27,664 nucleotides of DNA from Pseudomonas sp. (GTDB lineage Bacteria > Pseudomonadota > Gammaproteobacteria > Pseudomonadales > Pseudomonadaceae): assembly GCF_002796985.1 (NCBI RefSeq), contig NZ_PEKX01000005.1, forward strand, positions 1-27,664, in the 5' to 3' direction. A model generated the notes under the pieces. The model was not told the origin of the DNA. It worked only from the letters and a program-made list of their open reading frames with translations, and did not search any database. Both the position numbers and the translations under genes were made by a program. Positions 1 to 7,146 of this stretch are shown in pieces. Position 1 is the stretch's first letter. Each line of letters begins with the position of its first letter.

Positions 1-1
1 C

Positions 2-343
2 GTCGTTTCCGGCGGCCGTGGCATGGGCAATGGCGACAACTTCAGCATCCTTTATTCCCTGGCGGACAAGCTGGGCGCTGCCGTCGGCGCTTCCCGCGCT
101 GCCGTTGACGCCGGCTTCGTGCCGAACGACATGCAGGTCGGCCAGACCGGCAAGATCGTCGCTCCACAGCTGTACGTGGCCGTCGGCATCTCCGGCGCCA
201 TCCAGCACCTGGCGGGCATGAAGGATTCGAAAGTGATCGTGGCGATCAACAAGGACGAAGAGGCGCCGATCTTCCAGGTGGCCGACTACGGCCTGGTCGC
301 CGATCTATTTGAAGCAATACCGGAGCTGGAAAAGGCCGTCTGA
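2..343 (+). CDS. etfA: Electron transfer flavoprotein alpha subunit, C-terminal part (5' truncated by window)
   Basis: This is the FAD-binding C-terminal domain of EtfA. EtfA pairs with EtfB and carries electrons from acyl-CoA and other dehydrogenases to ETF:ubiquinone oxidoreductase in the cytoplasm. The frame is open from base 2, so the gene enters from the left and only about the last 113 residues are present. Diagnostic stretches are SGGRGMG at the domain start, VGQTGKIVAP, and YVAVGISGAIQHLAG followed by INKDEEAPIF, the classic EtfA FAD-domain signature. It ends with ADYGLVADLFEAIPEL, the usual C-terminus. A strong hairpin terminator follows 18 bases after the stop. etfB would be expected immediately upstream, outside the window. 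The family assignment is secure. Confidence 0.96.
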   Translation, partial: VVSGGRGMGNGDNFSILYSLADKLGAAVGASRAAVDAGFVPNDMQVGQTGKIVAPQLYVAVGISGAIQHLAGMKDSKVIVAINKDEEAPIFQVADYGLVADLFEAIPELEKAV

Positions 344-360
344 TCCCGCTCATTCCCCTG

Positions 361-391
361 GCCGGGCCAGCCGTCATCGGCCCGGCGTTTT
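361..391 (+). terminator. Rho-independent terminator of etfA
   Basis: A perfect 8-bp stem (GCCGGGCC at 361-368, GGCCCGGC at 379-386) encloses a 10-base loop and is followed by GTTTTG. It lies 18 bases after the etfA stop and before the porin gene, so it separates the two transcription units. Confidence 0.85.
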
Positions 392-422
392 GCCAACACC
401 CACGTAGAAAGAAACAAGAACA

Positions 423-1673
423 ATGATTACTCGTCGACTCCCTGTGCTGGTCTCCGGACTGGCGCTGCTGCCCCCGTTCGCCCTCGCCGATTTCCTCGCT
501 GACAGCAAGGCCAGCATCGAAGCGCGCAACTTCTACTTCAACCGCGATTACCGCCAGAGCGGCGCCGCCCAGTCGAAATCCGAGGAATGGGCGCAGGGCT
601 TCCTGCTGCGCTACGAGTCGGGCTACACCGACGGCACCATCGGCGTCGGCGTCGATGCCCTCGGCCTGCTGGGCCTGAAGCTCGACTCCAGCCCGGATCG
701 CTCCGGCTCCGGCCTGCTGCCGTACTCCGCCAGCGACAAGCGCGCCGCCGATGACTACAGCGCCCTGGGCCTGACCGCCAAGCTGCGCGCCTCCAGGAGC
801 ACGTTGAAGGTCGGCACGCTGCTGCCCAAGCTGCCGGTGGTGCAGTACAACGACACCCGCCTGCTGCCGCAGACCTTCCAGGGCGCGCTGGTGGAGTCCA
901 AGGAACTCGACGACCTCGACCTGCAACTCGGCCAGCTGCGCGAGGTGAAGCAGCGCGATTCGTCCAACGACGAAGACCTGTCGATGACCCGTGGCAACAA
1001 GCGCAACATCGTTGCCGGCAGCCACCTCACCAGCGACCGGTTCAACCTCGCTGGCGGCACCTACCGCTGGAGCAACCAGCTCAGCACCAGCTACCACTAC
1101 GCCAACCTCGAAGACCTCTACCGCCAGCACTACGTGAGCCTGGTGCACACGCTGCCGATCGCCGAGGGCCAGTCGCTCAAATCCGATATCCGCTGGGCGC
1201 GCTCCACCGACGATGGCGGCAGCAACGTCGACAACCGCGCGCTCAACGCCATGTTCACCTACAAGCTCGGCAACCAGGCGTTCGGCCTCGGGCTGCAGCG
1301 CATGTCCGGCGACACCGGCTTCGCCTACCTGTCCGGTACCGACCCGTACCTGGTCAACTACGTGCAGATCGGCGACTTCGCCAATAAGGACGAACGCTCC
1401 TGGCAACTGCGCTACGACTTCAACTTCGCCACCTACGGGCTGCCCGGCCTGAGCCTGATGACCCGCTACCTGCGCGGCGACAACATCGACCTGCTGAACG
1501 GGCAGGGCAACGGCAAGGAGTGGGAACGCGACACCGATGTCGGTTACCTGGTGCAGAGCGGCCCGCTGAAGAACGTCGGCTTCAAGCTGCGCAACAGCAC
1601 CTTCCGCAGCAGCTTCGGCAACGACATGGACGAAACCCGCTTCATCGTCAGCTACACCTTGCCGATCTGGTAA
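423..1673 (+). CDS. OprD-family outer-membrane porin
   Basis: This is an 18-strand substrate-specific porin of the Pseudomonas OprD (Occ) family, 416 aa, of usual length. The N-terminus (MITRRLPVLVSGLALLPP, then FALA-DF) is a Sec signal peptide with predicted cleavage near residue 22. The mature start, with ARNFYFNRDYRQ and EEWAQGF, is the standard OprD-family opening. GVGVDALGLLGLKLD, LLPQTFQGALVESKE, ERSWQLRYDFNFA and the C-terminal strand ending in Trp (SYTLPIW) are further family landmarks. The start is the only plausible ATG in front of the signal peptide; the ribosome site is weak. The closest named paralog and substrate (amino acids or aromatic acids are usual) cannot be settled by eye, so no symbol is given. 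It is monocistronic, with a terminator on each side. Confidence 0.95.
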   Translation: MITRRLPVLVSGLALLPPFALADFLADSKASIEARNFYFNRDYRQSGAAQSKSEEWAQGFLLRYESGYTDGTIGVGVDALGLLGLKLDSSPDRSGSGLLPYSASDKRAADDYSALGLTAKLRASRSTLKVGTLLPKLPVVQYNDTRLLPQTFQGALVESKELDDLDLQLGQLREVKQRDSSNDEDLSMTRGNKRNIVAGSHLTSDRFNLAGGTYRWSNQLSTSYHYANLEDLYRQHYVSLVHTLPIAEGQSLKSDIRWARSTDDGGSNVDNRALNAMFTYKLGNQAFGLGLQRMSGDTGFAYLSGTDPYLVNYVQIGDFANKDERSWQLRYDFNFATYGLPGLSLMTRYLRGDNIDLLNGQGNGKEWERDTDVGYLVQSGPLKNVGFKLRNSTFRSSFGNDMDETRFIVSYTLPIW

Positions 1674-1684
1674 GTGCGACAGAA

Positions 1685-1708
1685 ACCTCCCCGGCACGCC
1701 GGGGAGGT
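1685..1708. terminator. Bidirectional terminator between convergent genes
   Basis: A 10-bp perfect inverted repeat (ACCTCCCCGG, loop CACG, CCGGGGAGGT) lies 12 bases after the porin stop and 9 bases from the end of the convergent BRO-N gene. On the minus strand it is followed by TTTCTGTC, a short U-rich run. On the plus strand the U-tract is missing. Shared use by both genes is inferred. Confidence 0.75.
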
Positions 1709-1716
1709 ACTGGGTA

Positions 1717-2232
1717 TCAGACGCCGGCCTCATGGCTCGGCGCGCTGCCTTTCAGTCGACCCAGCCAACTGCGGCGCCCCTTGAACGGGCTGAAGGTCGG
1801 CACCTGCTGGAAGGGCACCCAGAGTTCCCCCTGCCAATCCAGCACCGCCACCCGCTGCGACTCCCAGCTCATCAGCAGGCGGCGCGGCTGCTCCGAGCCT
1901 TCCCTGCCCACGTCACGCAACAGCGGAATCACCTGCTCCGACAGCCAGCGCCCGAGCGTGCGGCTCTCGGGGTGGCCGAAGCGGATCAGCGCCTTGTACA
2001 GCGCCGCTTCGTTGATGACCTCCGTGGCGTGCTCCGCGCCGCTGGCGGTAAGTAATCGCACCTCCTGCACTTCATAGGGCTCCACCCGTCGCGCCAGCGT
2101 CTGCGGATAATCCATGGCCAACAGCCGTGCCAGATCGCTGGCGACGAACCACGGCTGGTCGTCGATCAGGATGCCGCGCAGGGTGTGGTTGTGCCGCTGG
2201 AAGGTGGTGGAGGTGTAGATGGGGTCTTGCAT
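1717..2232 (-). CDS. BRO-N domain protein (phage antirepressor-like)
   Basis: The first ~100 residues look like a BRO-N domain: FQRHNHTLRGILIDDQPWFVASDLARLL, here split as TTFQRHNHTLRGILI and PWFVASDLARLLAM, followed by VRLLTASGAEHATEVINEAALYKAL and SEQVIPLLRDV. These correspond to the DNA-binding N-terminal module of baculovirus BRO and phage antirepressor proteins. The remaining ~70 residues are not recognised. Start chosen at 2232 (MQDPIYTS, 171 aa) because AGGAG lies 9 bases upstream; an in-frame ATG at 2271 gives 184 aa but has no good site. No phage structural or integrase gene is nearby, so this is a stand-alone chromosomal copy. Its target is unknown; DNA binding is inferred from the domain only. 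Confidence 0.8.
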   Translation of the reverse strand: MQDPIYTSTTFQRHNHTLRGILIDDQPWFVASDLARLLAMDYPQTLARRVEPYEVQEVRLLTASGAEHATEVINEAALYKALIRFGHPESRTLGRWLSEQVIPLLRDVGREGSEQPRRLLMSWESQRVAVLDWQGELWVPFQQVPTFSPFKGRRSWLGRLKGSAPSHEAGV

Positions 2233-2292
2233 GGGCAAAGCTCCTGGATAGTCCATAAAGTGAGCTGCCACTCGCCGCTGTCATCGAAGGGG

Positions 2293-2366
2293 GGCAGGCC
2301 GCGCGGGGTTGACAGACCGGATCCAGGAAACCGGCAGACCTTGTGGGTCTCCCCGCGCGGTCCGCC
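2293..2366. other. Long imperfect stem enclosing smaller hairpins (structured non-coding element)
   Basis: CCGCGCGGGG at 2299-2308 pairs perfectly with CCCCGCGCGG at 2351-2360. The stem extends outward to 2293/2366 with one G-U pair and one mismatch. Inside the 42-base loop are CCGG...CCGG (2317-2320/2331-2334) and AGACC-TTGTG-GGTCT (2336-2350), which abuts the outer stem. It lies 60 bases upstream of the minus-strand BRO-N start, so it could be that gene's 5' leader, or an independent RNA or DNA structure. No known RNA family is recognised. Confidence 0.5.
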
Positions 2367-2409
2367 ATTGTAGCGTTGCAGGCTTTGCTGCAGTCGCGCG
2401 GGGGCCTGC

Positions 2410-2430
2410 GAAAGCGATCACGCCGCTTTC
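2410..2430. other. Hairpin in the intergenic region
   Basis: A perfect 7-bp stem, GAAAGCG (2410-2416) and CGCTTTC (2424-2430), has a 7-base loop. No U-tract follows. It is one of several stems packed between 2293 and 2503. Confidence 0.45.
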
Positions 2431-2476
2431 ACATGCACCGGTTGGGCGCATCGCGCCTGGATTGAGGGCTGTCAAA

Positions 2477-2503
2477 CCCGGCCAGGGTATTTACCTGGCC
2501 GGG
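2477..2503. terminator. Strong hairpin, terminator-like, no adjacent gene end
   Basis: CCCGGCCAGG (2477-2486) pairs perfectly with CCTGGCCGGG (2494-2503) around the loop GTATTTA. On the minus strand it is followed by TTTGAC, a very short U-run; on the plus strand there is none. No supported gene ends here, so if it terminates transcription, the transcript is unidentified. The gap 2233-2777 otherwise shows no credible ORF. Confidence 0.45.
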
Positions 2504-2752
2504 CGAGGATAAGAGCCCTCCTTGTAGGCCCGCTGCGCGGAGTCGAGTGGGAAGGTTCGGTTTGAGGCTGTCACAGACCACGCCGTCGCTGCTCCGGCAG
2601 CCACCACGGCGCAGCGAGCGTCGGCGAGGCATTGCACTCGAGTCGCGCGAGCCGGCCAGTCTTTTCGTTCCCACCGGCGAGCCATTTTTTCGTCAAGGGA
2701 GTTCCCTTTTCCGATAGGCAGTGGTGTCGCCAGTCAGGAGGCTTAACCCTTT

Positions 2753-2773
2753 TTGGCCGCAAGGCCAAGGAGG
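2753..2773 (+). promoter_or_regulatory. Hairpin abutting the ribosome-binding site of the M16 protease
   Basis: TTGGCC (2753-2758) and GGCCAA (2763-2768) form a 6-bp stem closed by a GCAA (GNRA) tetraloop. The GGAGG core follows immediately at 2769-2773 and the ATG is at 2778. Such a stem next to a strong ribosome site could influence initiation; that function is inference. Confidence 0.4.
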
Positions 2774-2777
2774 TGTA

Positions 2778-5624
2778 ATGAGCAGAAGCCGATCGATCAT
2801 CGCGGGGCTGGCACTTTTCGCCAGCTCGCTGGTGAGTGCCGAAGACCCGCCGGCCACGGGGAAGCCCCTGACGGTGCCGGAGATTCCCTTTACCCGCTTC
2901 ACCCTCGCTAACGGCCTGACCGTGGTGGTGCACGAGGACCACAAGGCCCCGCTGGTGAGCGTGAATGTCACCTACCGCGTCGGCTCGGCGGACGAGCCCG
3001 CATCCCGCAAAGGCTTCGCCCACCTGTTCGAGCACCTGATGTTCTCGGGCTCGGAGCACCAGCGCGGCAGCTATTTCCAGCCCTTCCAGGCGGTGGGTGT
3101 GAGCAGCCCGGAAGGCAGCACGGTGTTCGACCGGACCTATTACAGCGAGACCGTGCCGACCACGGCGCTGGACATGGCCCTGTGGATGGAGTCCGACCGC
3201 ATGGGTTACCTGCTGGGCGCTATCGGCCAGGAGGAACTCGACGCGCAGCGGGGGGTGGTCAAGAACGAGAAACGCGAGCGGGAGGGCGTGCCCTATGGCC
3301 GCCAGAACGAGAACATCTTCCTCAGCGTTTTCCCGCTCAATCATCCCTACCACGAACTGCCCATCGGGCGGATGAAGTCGCTCGACGCCGGCTCGCTGGG
3401 CGATGTCCGCCAGTGGTTCGGGCAGTACTACGGCGCGGCCAACGCAACGTTGGTGCTGGTTGGCGACGTCACCGTGGAGGCGGCGCGGGCCAAGGTCGAG
3501 CGGTACTTCGGTGAGATCCCCGGGGGCCCGCCTGTGCCCCGTCAGCAACCTTGGGTGACGCCGCTGAAGGCGTCGCGGCAGGGCGTGCAGTTCGATGCTG
3601 TGCCACAGCCCATGCTGGTTCGCACCTGGGTGACACCGGAGATTGGCACCACGGATGCAACACTGCTGGATCTCGCGGCGCGGGTGCTGGGGGATGACGA
3701 TAGGTCGCGTCTTAACAAGCGCCTGGTCGATCAGCAGGGGCTCTCCAATGAGGTCTCGGCGGACCTGGATGCCTATGCGCTGGCTGGCCTGTTCACGATC
3801 TCGGTGAGCGAGCTGGACGATGCGGATCGCGGGCGGATTGCCGCGAGCCTCGACCAGGTGCTGCGGAAATTCCTCCGCGATGGGCCAACGCCCGAGGAAC
3901 TGACGCGTGCCAAGACGAACTACCGGGTGGATTTCATCCGTTCGCTGGAGCGGGTCAGCGGCAAGGCGGAAATACTCTCGCAAGGGCTCGCCCTCAAGGG
4001 TGATCCGGCTCTGTCGTGGCGGATGCTGGAACAGGTCGAGCGAGCCACGTCGGCCGATATCGCGGCGGCGGCCAGGCGTTGGTTGGGCCAGGGGAGCTAC
4101 CAACTGGTGATCCTTCCGCAGGATACCCACCGAACCCGCCGGGGCGACTCGGGCAAAGTCAGGCCGCGCTCGGCGGAAGCCGGGCGCCCTGCGGCGCTGG
4201 TACCCGCCGCTATCGCTCGGGGCGAGTTGACGGCGCCTTTGGATCGGCAAGCGGGCGTGCCCCAGGTCACGGAGTTTCCCGAGGCGGAGTTCCCCGCGGT
4301 GGAGCGGGGCCGCTTGAGCAATGGTGTCGAGGTGGCGCTGGCGCAATGGCATGGCGCTCCGGTCACCGGCGTGGCGCTGTCGTTTGACGGTGGCTTTGCC
4401 GCCGACGGGGACAAGCCCGGAATAGCCATCACGACAACGGTACTGATGAGTGCCATTACGCGGAAGCTGAACGCGCTCCCGGCCAAGCAGCAGGAACAAC
4501 TGTTGGGGGAGATTACGACGATCGACTGCAGCACGGACTCCTGCACCGCCTTGTTGAGTGCGACCAATGAGCAGTTGCCGGTGGCGCTGAAATTCTTTGC
4601 CGATATCGTCCGCCATCCCACTTTCGACCCCGCTGATGCCGAGCAACTCATCGGTAACGCGGCGATCCTCGAGGAAAAGGCCGATCCGGCCCAACTGGCG
4701 GAGCGTCTGTATCCGCCGTTGCTGTACGGTGCGCACCATCCTTATGGCGTACCGGCCTCGGGTTCCGGCACCGAGAAAACCTTGTCGATCCTGAAGGTTT
4801 CCGACCTGAAGGCGTTCCATCAGCGCTGGATTCGGCCGGACAACATGAAGGTCATGGTGGCCGGCGATATCACGCTGGAGCAGATACTGCCTCAGTTGGA
4901 GGCCGCACTGGGAGATTGGCAGGCACCTGCGGCGCCACTGGAAAAACTGCGGATACCCGCGGTGGCGGAACAGGCTCGGCCCCGCGTCTTCCTCGTCGAT
5001 CGGCCGAATGCGGAGCAGTCGATGGTAGTGGCGGCGGTGCTGGCTCCCTCGGTTCTGGATCCCGATGGCATGGCGGTCGAGTTGGGGGCCATCGTGCTGT
5101 GCGGCGATTTCACCTCGCGCCTGAACATGAATCTGCGTGAGCAGAAACATTGGGCCTACGGGGCGTCCTGCAGCCTGGGGGACACCCTTGGGCAACGGGC
5201 GCTCCTGCTCAGTGCGTCGGTGCAGACCGACAAGACGGCAGAGTCGATGCGGGAGGTCTTCCGCGAGGTCGGCGATGTAGTCGGGCAGCGGCCACTCACG
5301 GGTGAGGAGGTGGACCGGGCCAAGCAGAGCGTCATTCGCGGTTTGCCGAGCCGTTACGAGACTTCAGACGACGTCTTGTCGACGCTGGTGACGAACGCGG
5401 AGCGTCGTTACCCGGACGATTTCGCCAACACCCTGAAATCCAGGGCCGAGGCGTTGACGGCGGACAGCGTCAACGGCGCCTTGAAGTCATTCCTGCGCAC
5501 CGACGCGCTGACCTGGATCGTCATTGGCGATCGGCGTCGGATCGAAAAGCCGGTGCGCCAGTTGAAGTTCGGCGAAGTGACGGTTCTCGACGCCGACGGC
5601 AAGGTACTGCGTCGTCTGCGTTGA
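2778..5624 (+). CDS. M16 family zinc metallopeptidase, exported, two-domain
   Basis: The protein is a pitrilysin/insulinase-type protease of 948 aa with two M16 units in one chain. A Sec signal peptide (RSIIAGLALFASSLVSA) ends near residue 21, so it should act in the periplasm. The first unit has the inverted zinc motif HLFEH (H82, E85, H86) and a downstream zinc ligand in VVKNEKRE (about E164). The second unit starts near residue 510 (RGRLSNGVEVALAQWHGAPV) and lacks HxxEH at the equivalent place, as usual for the inactive half. Start chosen at 2778 because GGAGG lies four bases upstream and the signal peptide begins there; an in-frame GTG at 2721 is less likely. Four ATA codons and weaker third-position bias than the neighbours hint at a different codon history. 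The substrate is unknown. Confidence 0.93.
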   Translation: MSRSRSIIAGLALFASSLVSAEDPPATGKPLTVPEIPFTRFTLANGLTVVVHEDHKAPLVSVNVTYRVGSADEPASRKGFAHLFEHLMFSGSEHQRGSYFQPFQAVGVSSPEGSTVFDRTYYSETVPTTALDMALWMESDRMGYLLGAIGQEELDAQRGVVKNEKREREGVPYGRQNENIFLSVFPLNHPYHELPIGRMKSLDAGSLGDVRQWFGQYYGAANATLVLVGDVTVEAARAKVERYFGEIPGGPPVPRQQPWVTPLKASRQGVQFDAVPQPMLVRTWVTPEIGTTDATLLDLAARVLGDDDRSRLNKRLVDQQGLSNEVSADLDAYALAGLFTISVSELDDADRGRIAASLDQVLRKFLRDGPTPEELTRAKTNYRVDFIRSLERVSGKAEILSQGLALKGDPALSWRMLEQVERATSADIAAAARRWLGQGSYQLVILPQDTHRTRRGDSGKVRPRSAEAGRPAALVPAAIARGELTAPLDRQAGVPQVTEFPEAEFPAVERGRLSNGVEVALAQWHGAPVTGVALSFDGGFAADGDKPGIAITTTVLMSAITRKLNALPAKQQEQLLGEITTIDCSTDSCTALLSATNEQLPVALKFFADIVRHPTFDPADAEQLIGNAAILEEKADPAQLAERLYPPLLYGAHHPYGVPASGSGTEKTLSILKVSDLKAFHQRWIRPDNMKVMVAGDITLEQILPQLEAALGDWQAPAAPLEKLRIPAVAEQARPRVFLVDRPNAEQSMVVAAVLAPSVLDPDGMAVELGAIVLCGDFTSRLNMNLREQKHWAYGASCSLGDTLGQRALLLSASVQTDKTAESMREVFREVGDVVGQRPLTGEEVDRAKQSVIRGLPSRYETSDDVLSTLVTNAERRYPDDFANTLKSRAEALTADSVNGALKSFLRTDALTWIVIGDRRRIEKPVRQLKFGEVTVLDADGKVLRRLR

Positions 5625-5631
5625 TGTCAGG

Positions 5632-5660
5632 ACGGGCGACCAGGGTGTCGCCCGTTTTCT
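5632..5660 (+). terminator. Rho-independent terminator of the M16 protease gene
   Basis: A perfect 9-bp stem, ACGGGCGAC (5632-5640) and GTCGCCCGT (5647-5655), with a CAGGGT loop is followed by TTTCTTCC. It lies 7 bases after the stop codon. Confidence 0.9.
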
Positions 5661-5890
5661 TCCTGCGGCCAGCCCCTGTCGGTAACTGCGGACGCGAAGC
5701 CGGGGCGGGTGATGTCCGGGACGAACGGCGCGAAAGGGCGTGCTTGAGCGGGTGAGGGGGTATTTCCTACGTGCTGGCTGTCTCACTGGGTGAGGAAAAG
5801 TCTGGTCAGGGCCTGCGCCCTCGGCTTATAAACCCCCTTCGCCGCTGTAGACCCGCAGGGATGGCGGCCCCACGAAATCAAGGAACGATG

Positions 5891-6307
5891 ATGCGACGAG
5901 TCACGATGATTCTGCTCGCTGCCGCCCTGTTGCAGGGCTGTGCGCACCAGAAGACCGGCAACCCGTGCGAAGACAACTTCAACACCGAAGGTGGCTTCAT
6001 CGCCGGCAAGACCTTCACCTCCAACGTCCAGCTCGACATGCCCGCCGACAAGGCCTTCGACAAGGCGCAGAAGACCCTGGTGAAGGAAGGCTTCTCGATC
6101 CAGAGCGCCGATGAGAAGAGCGGCACCATTTCCGCCTACCAGGGCGTCATCATGAGCAGCCGCACCGCGCCGATGAATATCGTGGTGGAGAAGTCGGGCA
6201 CGGGTTCGAAGGTCAGTTATGTCTTCGTCACCCTGGGCGGCATGTACACCACCGACGGCGCCGTGCGCGAGGGCTTCTGCCGGATCACCGACGGGATTCG
6301 GCAGTAA
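5891..6307 (+). CDS. Small predicted lipoprotein, function unknown
   Basis: A 138-aa protein with a lipoprotein signal peptide: RR near the N-terminus, hydrophobic core MILLAAALL and lipobox LLQGC, putting the lipidated Cys at about residue 17. The mature part has a Cys pair candidate (PCEDNF and EGFCRI). It reads as a compact alpha/beta domain with alternating strands (TFTSNVQLDMP, GTISAYQGVIMSS, NIVVEKSGTGSKVSYVFVTLGG). No family is recognised with confidence. The ATG at 5891 is preferred for spacing from AGGA; the ATG directly before it (5888) is also possible. A TTATAAA stretch at 5826-5832 may belong to its promoter. It is not obviously in an operon with its neighbours. Confidence 0.82.
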   Translation: MRRVTMILLAAALLQGCAHQKTGNPCEDNFNTEGGFIAGKTFTSNVQLDMPADKAFDKAQKTLVKEGFSIQSADEKSGTISAYQGVIMSSRTAPMNIVVEKSGTGSKVSYVFVTLGGMYTTDGAVREGFCRITDGIRQ

Positions 6308-6349
6308 CCGGTGAGCCCACGGCTACATCCGTGCCATGGCGGCTTTGCA

Positions 6350-6428
6350 GGATAGGTGGTACGCGGCGACACCCATTCGATGGCGTGATGCGGATTGATG
6401 GGTATCGCTACGCTCCACGCCATCCTAC
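6350..6428. repeat. Inverted-repeat intergenic element (GTAGGATGGCGTGGAGCG family)
   Basis: The right arm (6398-6428) read on the minus strand gives GTAGGATGGCGTGGAGCG then TAGCGATACCCAT. The left arm (6350-6376) is a diverged copy in the opposite orientation (GGATAGG...GCGACACCCAT). The two arms form a head-to-head pair of about 79 bp. Related copies occur at 12485-12500 (partial) and 27556-27620, so this is a dispersed repeat rather than a gene. The gap 6308-6626 holds this element and a MerR-type operator candidate. Confidence 0.75.
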
Positions 6429-6595
6429 GGTTCCCCCACCGGCATTCCTCTGCGCTCTGACGCCATCGCGGCCGGATCAGCTACTCGAGAAGGCGGCTCG
6501 CTCGGTGAGGCCGCTGGCGCTGGGGTAGACGATGCCACGCAACGGGAAAGCCAAGGACAGATTGACCGCGCCGGACTTTGGCGTGACCCTGCAAG

Positions 6596-6616
6596 TTCAA
6601 GTGGGCTTGAGGTCAA
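6596..6616. promoter_or_regulatory. Candidate MerR-type operator upstream of the MerR regulator
   Basis: The dyad TTCAAG-TGGG-CTTGAG lies 11-31 bases before the regulator start. Read on the minus strand it is TTGACC followed by the dyad within a 19-base spacer and then CAGGGT, the overlong -35/-10 spacing expected of MerR-controlled promoters. Autoregulation or a leftward promoter are both possible; no supported gene lies directly to the left on the minus strand. Confidence 0.5.
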
Positions 6617-6626
6617 GAGGTCTTCC

Positions 6627-7064
6627 ATGGATATCGCTGACGTAGCGAAACGCTCCGGCGTGCCGGCATCGACCCTGCGTTTCTACGAGGAGAAGGGACT
6701 GATCGTCTCGCTCGCCAAGCCCGGCGCGCGCCGCCAGTTTGCACCGCAGATTCTCGACCAGCTGGCGTTGATCACACTCGGACAATCGGCGGGGTTCAGC
6801 CTGGAGGAAATCCGCGCGATGTTCGCAGGCGGTGGCGGGACGAACATCGACCGGCAGATGCTGGCGGCCAAGGCGGACGAGCTGGATGCCACGATCAAAC
6901 GCCTGCGGGCGATGAGCCGGGGGCTGCGCCATGCGGCGGCGTGCCCTGCGCCCAGCCATGCGCAGTGCCCGACCTTCCAGCGGCTGGTGAAGGCGGCGGG
7001 GGAGAGTGCGCTGGAGGGGAAGCAGGAGCGGGGGCGGTTGAGGAAGGGGAAAGGTGCTGTCTGA
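6627..7064 (+). CDS. MerR-family transcriptional regulator
   Basis: A 145-aa protein. The N-terminus IADVAKRSGVPASTLRFYEE followed by KGLI is the MerR winged helix-turn-helix, with ARRQF in the wing. SAGFSLEEIRAMF is the second conserved helix pair. Residues ~75-103 form the dimerising coiled coil. Near the end is C106-x7-C114 (CPAPSHAQCP), the same spacing as the metal-binding cysteines of CueR, but without its other features being checkable by eye. The effector could be a metal, a redox signal or an organic molecule. AGAGG lies six bases before the ATG. A MerR-like dyad lies just upstream. No transporter or detoxification gene adjoins it, so the regulon cannot be read from context. Confidence 0.92.
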   Translation: MDIADVAKRSGVPASTLRFYEEKGLIVSLAKPGARRQFAPQILDQLALITLGQSAGFSLEEIRAMFAGGGGTNIDRQMLAAKADELDATIKRLRAMSRGLRHAAACPAPSHAQCPTFQRLVKAAGESALEGKQERGRLRKGKGAV

Positions 7065-7082
7065 CGGATCTGGGGCGGAGTT

Positions 7083-7117
7083 TGCCCTCACCCTAACCCT
7101 GGCTGGGGATAGGGGCA
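7083..7117. repeat. C-rich inverted repeat after the MerR gene
   Basis: TGCCC (7083-7087) and GGGCA (7113-7117) can pair, with CCCTAACCCT and GGCTGGGG in between. It resembles the CCCTCACCCTAACCC-type intergenic repeats seen in many high-GC gamma-proteobacteria. It could double as a terminator for the MerR gene, but no U-tract is present. Confidence 0.4.
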
Positions 7118-7146
7118 TACCGACGGGTTACACCAACGCTGGGCGG

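Noticed and set aside
246..1733. Long minus-strand open frame (about 495 codons) across the OprD porin
   Set aside because: It mirrors the porin gene in high-GC DNA; composition is Val/Ala/Gly-rich with no domain, while the plus strand has a full OprD protein with signal peptide.
2801..2832. TGGCAC...GCCA resembling a sigma-54 promoter
   Set aside because: It lies inside the M16 coding sequence and lacks the TTGC element at the right distance.
2571..5195. Minus-strand open frame of about 874 codons across the M16 protease
   Set aside because: Arg/Gln/His-rich translation without recognisable domains, opposite a gene with clear catalytic motifs and ribosome site; kept only as a compositional curiosity.
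6425..6628. Small minus-strand frame left of the MerR operator, a possible regulated target
   Set aside because: Ser/Pro/Arg-rich, overlaps the repeat element and the operator itself, with no ribosome site or family resemblance.
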